Shown in pieces: positions 37,154 through 46,313 of a stretch of 64,000 nt of DNA; position 1 is the stretch's first letter; every line of letters begins with the position of its first letter. The notes under the pieces are model-generated. The model was not told where the DNA came from. It searched no databases and saw only the letters and a list, made by a program, of their open reading frames with translations. The position numbers and the translations under genes were made by a program. The DNA is taken from the NCBI GenBank assembly GCA_964468185.1, contig CAYXTR010000013.1, forward strand, positions 62,001 to 126,000, written 5' to 3'. This DNA comes from JANQFV01 sp964468185 (GTDB lineage Bacteria; Planctomycetota; Phycisphaerae; UBA1845; Fen-1342).

Positions 37154-37195
37154 CAAAAGCCCGCCCTTTCGCGCAAAGGTTCCCAGCTACTTCCT

Positions 37196-37224
37196 ATTGT
37201 ACGCCACCCCGAGGGGCCGGACAA
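37196..37224 (-). promoter_or_regulatory. Promoter of the ECF sigma operon
   Basis: On the minus strand TTGTCC (37224-37219) and TACAAT (37201-37196) are separated by 17 bases, with a leader of about 37 bases to the ATG at 37153. Confidence 0.5.
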
Positions 37225-37409
37225 TCAAATTTGAAACATCAGTTCGGCGGAGGTGGTGCACGCGATTTTCCGTCAATTCACCGAGAAACAGCCTCCCCAA
37301 ATGAGTAATATGAGATGCTGCGTCACAGGGCGGGAGCATATTTATCGGACCGGCTCCCCGCTTGTCAACCACGCTCACGAAAAACAGGAAGCCAGGAAGG
37401 AAGCGCTCC

Positions 37410-39593
37410 ATGTTCACTCATGTGTCCCGCTACCGCGCAATCGGCGCGGCCACTATCGTCGCCGCGTTTGCCGCCGCCTGCTCACCCGTAGCCTTCGCCG
37501 GCGGATCCCCGGAGAATCTGCTCCTCATCGTTGACCCCGCCGACCCGGATTCGCTCCACGTGGCAAATTATTACGTCAACGCCCGCCAAATCCCCGCCAA
37601 TAACGTCCTGTACATGTACCCCGGCGCCAGCGACTATCCGACCTTCGCCGAGAACAATCTCGACGCGTTCTTCGGCTACCTCACCAACGCTGGTACCGCC
37701 GACCATGTCGATTATGTCGTCCTCATGCCCGGCGCGCCCTTCTACGTCTACGCCCCGGATCTCGTTAGCGACCAATGCTACCCCGTCAGCCGCTTTGCAA
37801 CACCATCCTGCTACACGCTCGCCTTCCAGGCCGAGGACATCCTCACCGGTACGCTCTCGTCCAACAAGGTCAATCGTTTCTTCCCGGTTACCTTCGATCA
37901 CCACGGCTTCGACAGCGAAATCGCTTGGTATCGCGGCAATCCCAGCGACAGCAGTGTCGCCGAGCAGTACTTCATCGGCGCCACGCTCGGCTACGCCGGC
38001 AACAACGGCAACACCATCGCCGAAACCCTCGACATGATCGACCGCAGCGTCGCCGCCGATGGCAGCCGCCCCGATGGCACCTTCTATTTCATGGACAATA
38101 CCGCTGACCCACTTCGCAACGTCCGCGCCGACTTCTATCCCGGCGTTGTCAGCGCAATCACCGACATCGGTGGCCAGGCCGAAATCCTCAGCGGCGCGCT
38201 TCCCACCGGCGAGGACGATTGCCTCGGCGTCGTTACCGGCGACGATCACCTGAACATTCCCGGCGACTCCTTCACCCTGATCCCGGGCGCATTCGCCGAT
38301 CACCTCACCAGCTACGCCGCCCGGTTCGATACCGATTCACAAACCAAGGTCAGCGCCTGGATTCAACAAGGTGCCAGCGGTTCCTGGGGAGCCGTCGAAG
38401 AGCCCTGCAACTACACGGGCAAGTTCCCGAACCCCCGCTTGCATCGCTTCTACCTCGAAGGCGCCTCACTCGGCGAAGCAGCTTTCCGTTCAGCACTCTA
38501 CTATCCATTTCAAATGCTGCTCTACGGCGATCCCATGACCCGACCATTTGCGCATCTGCCGACGGTCACCGTACCCGACGCGCCCACCGCACCTGTCAGC
38601 GGTACGATCACCCTTACGCCGAATGCGACCACCACCCATCCGACCGCCGACATCGCCCAACTGGATCTGCTGGTCGACGGCCTGCTGTTCGCCTCCATCC
38701 TGCCCGGCGAGGCATTCACTGTCGACACGACGCTCCTCAGCGACGGCTGGCACGACCTGCGCGTCCTCGCGTTCGACGACACCGACGTGAAGTCCGCTGG
38801 CCGCTGGCTCGGTGAGCTCGTCGTCGACAACACCGGCCGCAGCACAACGCTCGATCCGCTGCCCCTCGCCGGCGATCTTGCCACCGCCTTCGTTTGCGAC
38901 ATCGGCACCTCCACTGAGGCCCCCATTGAAACACGCCTGATTCACAACGGACGCGTCGTTGCGGCCTCGACGAGCGGGTCCCCCACGTTGACCGTCTACG
39001 GCCGCACCCTCGGCGCCGGCCCCGCTTCGCTCCAGGCCGAGGCGCTCTACCTGGATGGCAGCCGCGTCCGCAGCGCGCCCGTCCAACTCGAGCTCTCCAC
39101 CGATGACGGCACCCCCAGCGGCCTTCCCCCCATGGCCTTCGACTACACCAAATTCGTGCTGCCGGAACATCCGATCGTGGTCGAACTTCCCGCCACCTAC
39201 GACGGCATCGACCAGTTGACCTTCACGCTCCTGACCGAGCCCGCCCAAGCTACAGTCGCCCCCGACCAGAGCGGCGCCTACCGCCTGATCCGACCAGTCC
39301 CCGATGCCAGCGGTACGGATACCTTCACGTTCGAGGTGGGCAGTGCGGCCGGTACATCCAACGTCGCTGAAGTCACGCTGGTCTACGGCGACAGCTTGTG
39401 GATCACCGGCGATACCGACTGCAACGGCACCGTTGATTTCGATGATATCCAGCCCTTTGTGAAGGCGCTCAGCGGACAGGCGGAATACGAATCCGCCTAC
39501 CCCGATTGCCGCTGGCTCAATGCCGATGCCGACCTCGACGGCGATGTCGACTTCGACGACATCGCCCCCTTCGTCAGCCTGATCGGTGGTTAG
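37410..39593 (+). CDS. TIGR03790-type secreted protein with C-terminal dockerin-like EF-hand cassette
   Basis: A 727-residue exported protein. The start at 37410 has AGGAAGG upstream and gives a signal peptide (GAATIVAAFAAACSPVAFAG). Residues ~30-380 match the TIGR03790 pattern: PENLLLIVDPADPDSLHVAN, YYVNARQIPANNVLYM, HVDYVVLMPGAPFYVY and ASLGEAAFRSALYYPFQMLLYGDP. Two Ig/cadherin-like beta domains follow (VSGTITLTPNATTTHPTADI; FTFEVGSAAGTSNVAEVTLV). The last ~60 residues repeat the EF-hand cassette seen in the two propeller proteins (GDTDCNGTVDFDDIQPF; DADLDGDVDFDDIAPF). Function unknown; it is probably surface-located. Confidence 0.82.
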   Translation: MFTHVSRYRAIGAATIVAAFAAACSPVAFAGGSPENLLLIVDPADPDSLHVANYYVNARQIPANNVLYMYPGASDYPTFAENNLDAFFGYLTNAGTADHVDYVVLMPGAPFYVYAPDLVSDQCYPVSRFATPSCYTLAFQAEDILTGTLSSNKVNRFFPVTFDHHGFDSEIAWYRGNPSDSSVAEQYFIGATLGYAGNNGNTIAETLDMIDRSVAADGSRPDGTFYFMDNTADPLRNVRADFYPGVVSAITDIGGQAEILSGALPTGEDDCLGVVTGDDHLNIPGDSFTLIPGAFADHLTSYAARFDTDSQTKVSAWIQQGASGSWGAVEEPCNYTGKFPNPRLHRFYLEGASLGEAAFRSALYYPFQMLLYGDPMTRPFAHLPTVTVPDAPTAPVSGTITLTPNATTTHPTADIAQLDLLVDGLLFASILPGEAFTVDTTLLSDGWHDLRVLAFDDTDVKSAGRWLGELVVDNTGRSTTLDPLPLAGDLATAFVCDIGTSTEAPIETRLIHNGRVVAASTSGSPTLTVYGRTLGAGPASLQAEALYLDGSRVRSAPVQLELSTDDGTPSGLPPMAFDYTKFVLPEHPIVVELPATYDGIDQLTFTLLTEPAQATVAPDQSGAYRLIRPVPDASGTDTFTFEVGSAAGTSNVAEVTLVYGDSLWITGDTDCNGTVDFDDIQPFVKALSGQAEYESAYPDCRWLNADADLDGDVDFDDIAPFVSLIGG

Positions 39594-39629
39594 GCAGACG
39601 CGTTGGCGGACACTGAGCCGATGGGCGCG

Positions 39630-40760
39630 CTACTTGCCCTCGGCCGCCGCAGCTTCCGGATCCTCCGCATCGTCAGGATCGCCGCCGGCGAAGCTTTGAC
39701 TGGTCGCCGGCCGCGCCGACATGCATAGCCGAATGAGTTCCGTCAGTTTGGCGCGCAGCACCGTCGCCTCGTCCTTCCGCTTGCAGGCATGCTCCAGGGC
39801 GCCGGCGGCGTCCGTGATGGCTCCGAAGCCCACGCCCGCGGCCTCACCTTTCACCGCCCGGGATTCGCGCTCGAGTCCTTCCACATCCTGCGTCCCGTAC
39901 GCCGATTCGAGACGACTGATCGCTTCACCCAAACTCGCCACGAAGCCGTCAATCAGCTCGGTCATCCCCGGATCATCCAGCAACGCGCTGACCAGCGGCT
40001 CCGATTTGTTCCGCATCACGACCGTCGCCAGCGACTCGCGCGTCAGCGGCTTGGGCAGAAAGTCATCACAACCTGCCGAGATACAGCGATCCCGATCGTT
40101 GTCTTCCGTCATGGCGGACACGGCCACGATCGGACGCACGTAACCCTTCTCCCGCAGCATCTTCACCGCTGACAGGCCATCCAGTTCCGGCATTTCCAGA
40201 TCCATCAGGATCAGGTCATACGTATCCGCCAGGGCCTGTTCGACCGCCTGTAGTCCGTTTGACACGCAAGTCAGATCGACGTTCATCGTGTCCAGTAAAC
40301 GCGCATACAGCTTCTGCGAGACCTGACTGTCATCCGCCGCGAGAATGCGCGACTTGGTCGCCGTCGTCGCAAAAGACACTGGGTCGATCGGGCGGTCAAA
40401 CGTCACGAAAATCTCATGCACACCCGCCGAACCGGGCAAGTAGCGACACCCCGAGACCTTCCCGGCCACCGTCTGCCAATTATTGCGAATCGTCACCAGG
40501 TGCACCCGACAGGGACAATCCGAATGCACCAGGCTGCCGGCCAGAAAGTAGATCGCCCTCGGTCCCAACTTGCGCGTCGGGACAATCTGTGACTCAACCT
40601 CGTCGCGCGCCCGAATCAGGTCAACCCGCAATGCGGGGACGCGATACTTGAAGAACCCATCCGGTCCCTGTGGCGACGAGCTGACACCACCGGCGTCCTG
40701 GCTATCCAGTTCGTCCAGCAGCTTCCTCAACGCGGCTTCATCGAGCTTGAGCTTGCGCAT
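39630..40760 (-). CDS. PilZ-REC-Hpt-like signalling protein (degenerate Hpt)
   Basis: A 376-residue cytoplasmic protein. Residues ~30-140 resemble a PilZ domain (SQIVPTRKLGPRAIYFLAGS, then GCRYLPGSAGVHEIFVTFDR). Residues ~140-265 are a response-regulator receiver with ILAADDS, phospho-acceptor Asp187 in LILMDLEMPELDG and Lys in DDFLPKPLT. The C-terminal ~90 residues align with an Hpt domain, but the signature AHxLKG reads SRAVKG, so the phosphorylatable His is Arg301. It is divergent from the hybrid kinase and may be its partner. Whether the PilZ part binds c-di-GMP is uncertain, since the RxxxR/DxSxxG motifs are not clear. Confidence 0.8.
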   Translation of the reverse strand: MRKLKLDEAALRKLLDELDSQDAGGVSSSPQGPDGFFKYRVPALRVDLIRARDEVESQIVPTRKLGPRAIYFLAGSLVHSDCPCRVHLVTIRNNWQTVAGKVSGCRYLPGSAGVHEIFVTFDRPIDPVSFATTATKSRILAADDSQVSQKLYARLLDTMNVDLTCVSNGLQAVEQALADTYDLILMDLEMPELDGLSAVKMLREKGYVRPIVAVSAMTEDNDRDRCISAGCDDFLPKPLTRESLATVVMRNKSEPLVSALLDDPGMTELIDGFVASLGEAISRLESAYGTQDVEGLERESRAVKGEAAGVGFGAITDAAGALEHACKRKDEATVLRAKLTELIRLCMSARPATSQSFAGGDPDDAEDPEAAAAEGK

Positions 40761-41164
40761 GCAGCACCACCAACTACCTACCCCCCCCAAGGCAAACTTC
40801 GCGCGACGCTGCCCCAGTCTCGTCGCCAGCAGCACGTCGGCGCACTACGCGGTGCGCCCCGAACCGTGAGCGCAGTTCTACTACACTCACACCCTGATAT
40901 CGGGTCGCACGCCGGGAATGTTCATTCCCTGCAACGATCAATCGCGCAGGTCCGAGAATACCGTTGCGCCACGCTGCCTGTCCGGCTTGCCCGCCTGCGA
41001 ATCGACATACGGGGCAGCCCTTACAACGGTCCCAGCGCGAATCGGCCGACAACTAACTGGGCACATTTGCGCACCGACCGTGCCGTGCGCTTATCGGACA
41101 CACCGGCGGACTACTTCGCATGTATCTCGCCGGCGCTCGCTGAGTCATTTAGAGGTGCCAGCCG
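40761..41164. promoter_or_regulatory. Divergent control region between the REC-Hpt-like gene and the hybrid kinase
   Basis: A 404-base region without a gene. It holds a hairpin GGCGCAC/GTGCGCC (40839-40858), a near-palindrome ACCCTGATATCGGGT (40891-40905) and a perfect palindrome GGGAATGTTCATTCCC (40914-40929). The last two are 8 bases apart and look like operator sites. No convincing promoter was found. Confidence 0.5.
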
Positions 41165-43612
41165 TTGTCGCAGTCGACCGCGCGTCAAAACCGCATCCTG
41201 TGCGTGTTCGAGATGCTCGCGTTTTGCAGTGACTCGCTCGCGCGCCTCTCGCATGGGGCCTGTGACGCGGTCTGCGAGAACTGCGTGACGCTGATCGCGT
41301 CCGTGCTTCAGTACGGGAAGGTCATTGCGCTGGTGCGCCGCGACGATGGTCGTCTCGCGTGCGAAGGCGCCGTCGGGCTCGCCCCCGAGATTCGCCAGCA
41401 GTGGACCAGCGGCCATCCACTGGTACAGCACCTGTGGGACACGACGCACGAGCCCGTGGTCGTCACGCATGACGAGCTCGACCCGGCCCTGCAACGGCCG
41501 GCTGTCCAACTGGGGCTTTCCGAGCACTTCCTCGTCCTGCCGCTGGCCTCCGATGCCCATAGCGACGACCCGCGTCTCGGGTTGCTTCTGGTCGCCGACC
41601 CACCGCCTGAGTCCGATCTGGCGGTCGATCTCCTGGCGCTGGATGTGTTTGGCAGCCTGCTGGCCGGAGCGATCACCAACAGTCGCGTGCGCTCCGCCCT
41701 TGAGGTGACCAATGCCACGCTCCGCACCGAGATCGAAGAGCGCAAGCACATTGCACGCGAGCTGCGTGACAAGGCGGTGGAGCTTCAGCAGACCAACCAG
41801 GAGCTCCAGGCCCAGCGCGAGCAACTACGCGCGCAGCAGGAAGAGCTCACAGGGGCCAACGCCGCCTTGCGCAATGCCAATCTCACGCTCGAGGCCCAGA
41901 AGCAACAATTGCGCGCCCAACATGAGGAACTCTCCGCCACCAATCGCGCCCTCACCGCCGTCAATATCGAGCTCGAGGCCCAGAAGCAACAACTTCGGGC
42001 CCAGCAGGAGGAATTGCAGTCGGCCAACGTGGCGCTGGAAGAGGCGACCGCCCGGGCCGAGGCCGCCAATCGCGCCAAAAGCCAGTTCCTCGCCAACATG
42101 AGCCACGAGATCCGCACGCCAATGAACGCCGTCATCGGCATGACCGGCCTGCTCCTCGAAACCCGCCTCTCCGCCGAACAGGAGGACTTCGTCGAGACCA
42201 TTCGCGAGAGCGGCGACGCGCTCCTGGCGATCATCAACGACATCCTCGACTTCTGCAAAATCGAGTCCGGACACGTCGAGCTCGAACGCGAGCCCTTCGA
42301 CCTTCGCGATTGCCTCGAGTCGGCCCTCGACCTGTTTCCGCAAGCTACCGAAAAAGGAATCGAGCTGGCCTACGTCCTCGACCCGCAGATGCCCAATACC
42401 GTTATCGGTGATGCTGCCCGCCTGCGGCAGGTCCTCGTCAATCTGCTCAGCAACGCCGTCAAGTTCACCGAGCGCGGCCAAGTGGTCGTCACCGTTAGCG
42501 CCGCCCCCGTCGACGATCGGCAGTACGAGGTGACGTTTGCGGTGCGCGATACCGGCATCGGCATCCCTGAAGACCGCATGGAGTGCCTGTTCGAGTCGTT
42601 CAGCCAGGTCGATGCGTCCCACTCACGCCGTTTCGGCGGTACCGGCCTGGGCCTCGCGATCAGCAAACGCCTGGTTGAGCTCATGGAGGGACGCATCTGG
42701 GTCGAGAGCGAGCCCCGCCGCGGATCAACGTTCTACTTCACGATGCGGGCCGAGGCGGCTAACGGCCCGGTTCGTATCTACCTGCGGCGGCCCGAATCCG
42801 CATTCGACACGCGTCTCGCTGACCAGTGCCCCTTGCGCATCCTGCTGGCCGAAGACATGGCCGTGAATCAGAAGCTCGCCGTGGCCATGCTCAACCGCAT
42901 GGGATATCGTCCTGACGTCGTTGCCAATGGCAATGAAGTGCTCGAGGCGCTCCGCCGGCAATCCTACGATGTCATCCTCATGGACGTCCGCATGCCGGAG
43001 ATGGACGGACTCACCGCCACGCGCAAAATCTGTGAGCGCTATCCCGCGGAACAGCGTCCGCGCATCGTCGCCATGACCGCCAACGCCATGCAGGAGGATC
43101 GCGACGCTTGCATGAAAGCAGGCATGGACGACTACCTCGCCAAGCCGATCAAGCCCGTGGACCTCAAGCTCGCGATGCAACGTTGCGGCGAGTGGCATCG
43201 TGCTCGCGACACCGCACCGGAACAGGCCGACTCCACCGCTGGACAGGAATCACCGGCAGCGAACAGCCCCCTCAATCAGCAGACCTGGGACGAGCTGCGC
43301 GGCAGCGACCCCACCGAGTACGAGGGACTGGTTCAAAGCCTGCTCGAACTCTTCGAGGCGGAGATTCCACCGTTGCTGAAGTCTATCGAAGAGGCGCTGC
43401 CGGCCCGGGATTGCGAGACCCTCGCCCGCGCCGCCCACGGCGTGAAGGGCTGCGCCGCGAACCTCGGTGCCACCCACCTCGCGGAACTCAGCTACACGGT
43501 TGAACGCGAGGCACGTGCCGGCGAAATCCATGATGCCGACACATTGCTCGCGGAGTTGCAAGCCGAATTTCAGCGCGTCTGCGACGCCATGCAGGCCGAA
43601 CTGCGACCCTGA
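41165..43612 (+). CDS. Hybrid histidine kinase: GAF-like, coiled coil, HisKA-HATPase, REC, Hpt
   Basis: An 815-residue soluble sensor kinase starting at TTG. Residues ~15-175 resemble a GAF sensor (VLQYGKVIALVRRDDGRLAC, FLVLPLASD). Residues ~180-310 are a long coiled coil containing three tandem 28-residue repeats. HisKA follows with His314 in ANMSHEIRTPMN, then HATPase boxes (LLSNAVKFTERG, DTGIGIPEDRM, FGGTGLGLAISK). The REC domain has Asp607 in VILMDVRMPEMDG and Lys in DYLAKPIKP. The C-terminal Hpt has an intact His758 (ARAAHGVKGCAANLGA). A full internal phosphorelay is thus present. No membrane helices, so the signal is cytoplasmic. Confidence 0.93.
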   Translation: MSQSTARQNRILCVFEMLAFCSDSLARLSHGACDAVCENCVTLIASVLQYGKVIALVRRDDGRLACEGAVGLAPEIRQQWTSGHPLVQHLWDTTHEPVVVTHDELDPALQRPAVQLGLSEHFLVLPLASDAHSDDPRLGLLLVADPPPESDLAVDLLALDVFGSLLAGAITNSRVRSALEVTNATLRTEIEERKHIARELRDKAVELQQTNQELQAQREQLRAQQEELTGANAALRNANLTLEAQKQQLRAQHEELSATNRALTAVNIELEAQKQQLRAQQEELQSANVALEEATARAEAANRAKSQFLANMSHEIRTPMNAVIGMTGLLLETRLSAEQEDFVETIRESGDALLAIINDILDFCKIESGHVELEREPFDLRDCLESALDLFPQATEKGIELAYVLDPQMPNTVIGDAARLRQVLVNLLSNAVKFTERGQVVVTVSAAPVDDRQYEVTFAVRDTGIGIPEDRMECLFESFSQVDASHSRRFGGTGLGLAISKRLVELMEGRIWVESEPRRGSTFYFTMRAEAANGPVRIYLRRPESAFDTRLADQCPLRILLAEDMAVNQKLAVAMLNRMGYRPDVVANGNEVLEALRRQSYDVILMDVRMPEMDGLTATRKICERYPAEQRPRIVAMTANAMQEDRDACMKAGMDDYLAKPIKPVDLKLAMQRCGEWHRARDTAPEQADSTAGQESPAANSPLNQQTWDELRGSDPTEYEGLVQSLLELFEAEIPPLLKSIEEALPARDCETLARAAHGVKGCAANLGATHLAELSYTVEREARAGEIHDADTLLAELQAEFQRVCDAMQAELRP
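41804..42055 (+). repeat. Three tandem 84-bp in-frame repeats in the kinase coiled coil
   Basis: Units begin at 41804, 41888 and 41972 and encode LQAQREQLRAQQEEL..., LEAQKQQLRAQHEEL... and LEAQKQQLRAQQEEL.... Each unit is 28 residues, exactly four heptads, so copy number can change without breaking the coiled-coil register. Confidence 0.8.
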
Positions 43613-43662
43613 CCCGTCATATCCCCATCACCACTTACTCCGCATACGCGTCATGCGTGGCG

Positions 43663-45096
43663 TTACTCCAGCAACACAGCCCGCCCCGGCTGTAGTTCCG
43701 GCGGGGATGTGAGTTGCCGGCAGAGATCGTCAGCATCGACCGCGAATCGCGGGGCGATCTCCAGCGGCAAGGCCGGCTCGCGCTCGTCAGTCCGCGGCAC
43801 CGCGACGTCGCACCCTTCCAGCCAGCGTGCAGCGCGGCGTATCAGATCCCGCCGCGCAGTCGCCGGCGAATCCGTCCCCTCCGCATTCTTGACCGGACTG
43901 AACTCCTCCTCCCGCTTCGTATACAGCACGATCGGGTTGCGCGCCAGCGGTATGGCGTCGAAGACGAACATCTCCAACTTCACCGCGTTCGGCTGCTCCG
44001 GATCTACCCGGTTGCCCTGCGCATCGACGGTCGTCACCTTCTTGTCCGCGCGGTGCCACGGCAACTGCACGCCGGACCCGCGGGCGGTAAGACGCTCGAC
44101 GAATGACCGACTCAGCACATGAATCGCGATACTCCCGGCATCAAACTTACGTGACCCGTCCGGGTTCTTGGCGTAAGCCAGTTCATCCGGCAGGTCGCTG
44201 TACTCGATCACCGCCACCTTGCCATCCACCACGCAGAAATTGCCCACCCGCTCCGTGTCGTGTGCCTTCGTAACCGCCTTACTCGACATCTCCGACTCGT
44301 CACGCAGATGAAGACCGATAAAAAGCGGATCAACCCCATGCACCAGCGGATTGTCCACCTGGTAATAGCTGATCGTGTCGATCCCTCGCTCACGCATGTC
44401 CGCCAGCGCTCCAGATTCGGCCAGCGCTCGCAAACTCCCCCCATGGCCGTCCGGCGATAACGCCACCCGGTGTTTCTCTGATAGCGCAATCCGTCCGTCC
44501 GGCAGGAAAGCCGGCATCTGACCCTGCCGGAAGAACATCACATCGTCGGCGTCGAGCCCGAAGTGGCTATGTTGCTCGAAGAAGGTCACCGTCTCGGAGT
44601 GATTGGTCAGACTGGTCATAATGTACCAGCGTGGCCGCCGGCCATAGCGGCGTTCAATTCCCAACAGCTCCTCCGCGAACAACTGAAACAGCGGTGCATT
44701 GCGGACCGGACTGATCCGAAACGCGCCCTTCGGCCCGTCGAACCCCAGCCGCGTCCCCTGGCCACCGGCCACAGTAAACGTCGCAATCCGCCCCGCGCGG
44801 ATTGCCTCCTCACCCAGCTCACGAGCCTGCCGGTACAGCGCGACCTGCTCGGGCCCCGGCTCGGCCGGATAGCTGTCGGGCGGCTCGATTCGCTCGGGTA
44901 GGTGCACTTCCGGTCGATTCCGTACATGCGAATCGATCAGCGGCAAACACCGCTCGAAGTCGATCTGATCCAGATCATCGAGCAATTCCCGCCTTCGCGG
45001 ATCACTCAATTCGTCCCAGAACCGTAACAGGTGCGCCTGGCCGATTCCCGCCAGCTTTCGCTGGTACGTCGTATAACCATCATCGATTGAAGACAT
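43663..45096 (-). CDS. UTP-sugar-1-phosphate uridylyltransferase (UDPGP family)
   Basis: A 477-residue cytoplasmic nucleotidyltransferase of the eukaryote-like UDP-GlcNAc/UDP-glucose pyrophosphorylase family. TVAGGQGTRLGFDGPKGAFR is the nucleotide-binding signature. WYIMTSLTNHSETVTFFEQH, FFRQGQMPAFLPDGRIAL, YYQVDNPLVHGVDPLFIG and GKVAVIEYSDLPDELAY follow in UAP order. The pattern favours UDP-N-acetylglucosamine synthesis, an input for peptidoglycan or glycans, but UDP-glucose is possible. It is divergent from the DUF362 gene with a 52-base gap. Confidence 0.9.
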   Translation of the reverse strand: MSSIDDGYTTYQRKLAGIGQAHLLRFWDELSDPRRRELLDDLDQIDFERCLPLIDSHVRNRPEVHLPERIEPPDSYPAEPGPEQVALYRQARELGEEAIRAGRIATFTVAGGQGTRLGFDGPKGAFRISPVRNAPLFQLFAEELLGIERRYGRRPRWYIMTSLTNHSETVTFFEQHSHFGLDADDVMFFRQGQMPAFLPDGRIALSEKHRVALSPDGHGGSLRALAESGALADMRERGIDTISYYQVDNPLVHGVDPLFIGLHLRDESEMSSKAVTKAHDTERVGNFCVVDGKVAVIEYSDLPDELAYAKNPDGSRKFDAGSIAIHVLSRSFVERLTARGSGVQLPWHRADKKVTTVDAQGNRVDPEQPNAVKLEMFVFDAIPLARNPIVLYTKREEEFSPVKNAEGTDSPATARRDLIRRAARWLEGCDVAVPRTDEREPALPLEIAPRFAVDADDLCRQLTSPPELQPGRAVLLE

Positions 45097-45148
45097 CGCA
45101 ACAAACTCCACGAAACGAGGAAGTTGAATTCAATCGATAAGAGTAGTT

Positions 45149-46222
45149 GTGAAACGGCACCTCGGCAAACAACCCGAACGGCCCGGTAACTGGTCCCGGC
45201 GCGACTTCCTCAGTGCAGCCGTAGCAGCCATGCTTACTGGTACCGCATCCAGAATCGCTCACGGTGGTCAGCTACAGACCATCGACAACCGCGAGGGCCC
45301 CACCACGCAACCGTCGAGTTCACAGCCGGCCGCTACCCAGCCGACCAACATCTCTCCCTGGTGGCTGGGGGCCAACCGTACACGGTCACGCGTCGTGGTC
45401 GCCGATGCGACGCGCTTCTCAAAAGGGGCGCGCGCCGACGAGGTCCAACTCGCCGACTTGCTCGCCATGTCGTTGCAGACGCTGGTGCGTGAGGCCTCTC
45501 CGAGAGCAGCGGTGCGAACCCTGCTGGGAAAAGCGGAGCGCATCGCGTTGAAGTTCAACAGCGTCGGCGCCGAGACGCTTCAGACCACCCCAATCATGGC
45601 TCGCGTCCTGATCGACATACTGGAGCATGCGGGTTACCGCGCGTCGCAAATCTCGCTGATCGAAGTAAGCGCCTCGCTCGTCGAGGAACTGGGTACCGCG
45701 GAGCCCGAATTCGGTTGGGGATCGGCGATCGAGGTGGGCAACGGCAAGCAGGAGCTTGCACGGAATCTCACCACCGTGGATGCGATTATCAACGTTCCGT
45801 TTCTCAAGACCCACCACATCGCTGGCATGTCCGGCGCCATGAAGAACATCTCGCACGCGATAATCCGGCACCCCGGCCATTGTCACGACAATGGCTGCAC
45901 GCCATTCGTCGGCAATATTATAGGACACCCGACCGTGTCCCGTATCGTCAAGCTCAATGTCGTCAACGCATTACGGGTCGTGCTCCAAAACGGCCCCGAA
46001 GCACGCCAGGGGGACATCGCCGACTATGGCCATCTGCTTGTGGGCGTCGATCCCGTTGCCGTCGATGTCGTTGGCCGAGAGAGGATTATGGTGCTTCGGC
46101 GAAAGAACGGCCTGAAACCGGGCATTGATGTCTCGTATTTGGCGCGGGCTGCTCAAGACGGCGTAGGTCGAGGTTCAGTTCACGAGATCGAGCAGATCCC
46201 GCTTCCAAGTTCAGTTGATTAG
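45149..46222 (+). CDS. DUF362 domain protein with Tat signal
   Basis: A 357-residue exported protein, GTG start. The N-terminus NWSRRDFLSAAVAAMLTGTA is a twin-arginine signal, implying export in folded state, often with a cofactor. The DUF362 body contains IALKFNSVGAETLQTTPIMA, NVPFLKTHHIAGMSGAMKNI and GVDPVAVDVVGRERI, matching the family. Typical ferredoxin Cys motifs are absent. The function of DUF362 is not established. Confidence 0.85.
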   Translation: MKRHLGKQPERPGNWSRRDFLSAAVAAMLTGTASRIAHGGQLQTIDNREGPTTQPSSSQPAATQPTNISPWWLGANRTRSRVVVADATRFSKGARADEVQLADLLAMSLQTLVREASPRAAVRTLLGKAERIALKFNSVGAETLQTTPIMARVLIDILEHAGYRASQISLIEVSASLVEELGTAEPEFGWGSAIEVGNGKQELARNLTTVDAIINVPFLKTHHIAGMSGAMKNISHAIIRHPGHCHDNGCTPFVGNIIGHPTVSRIVKLNVVNALRVVLQNGPEARQGDIADYGHLLVGVDPVAVDVVGRERIMVLRRKNGLKPGIDVSYLARAAQDGVGRGSVHEIEQIPLPSSVD

Positions 46223-46279
46223 TGCGCTATCATTACTGGTGGCGAACGCGGCGCGCCCGAAGAAATTGCGCTTCCGTAG

Positions 46280-46307
46280 TTGACACGCCTCCAGTCGGTG
46301 GTATCCT
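46280..46307 (+). promoter_or_regulatory. Strong sigma-70 promoter in the gap before the prepilin-like gene
   Basis: A perfect TTGACA (46280-46285), a 16-base spacer, and TATCCT (46302-46307) with a TGn extension (TGGTATCCT). Predicted start about 46314, leaving a leader of about 460 bases before the GTG at 46774. Confidence 0.65.
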
Positions 46308-46313
46308 GATACT

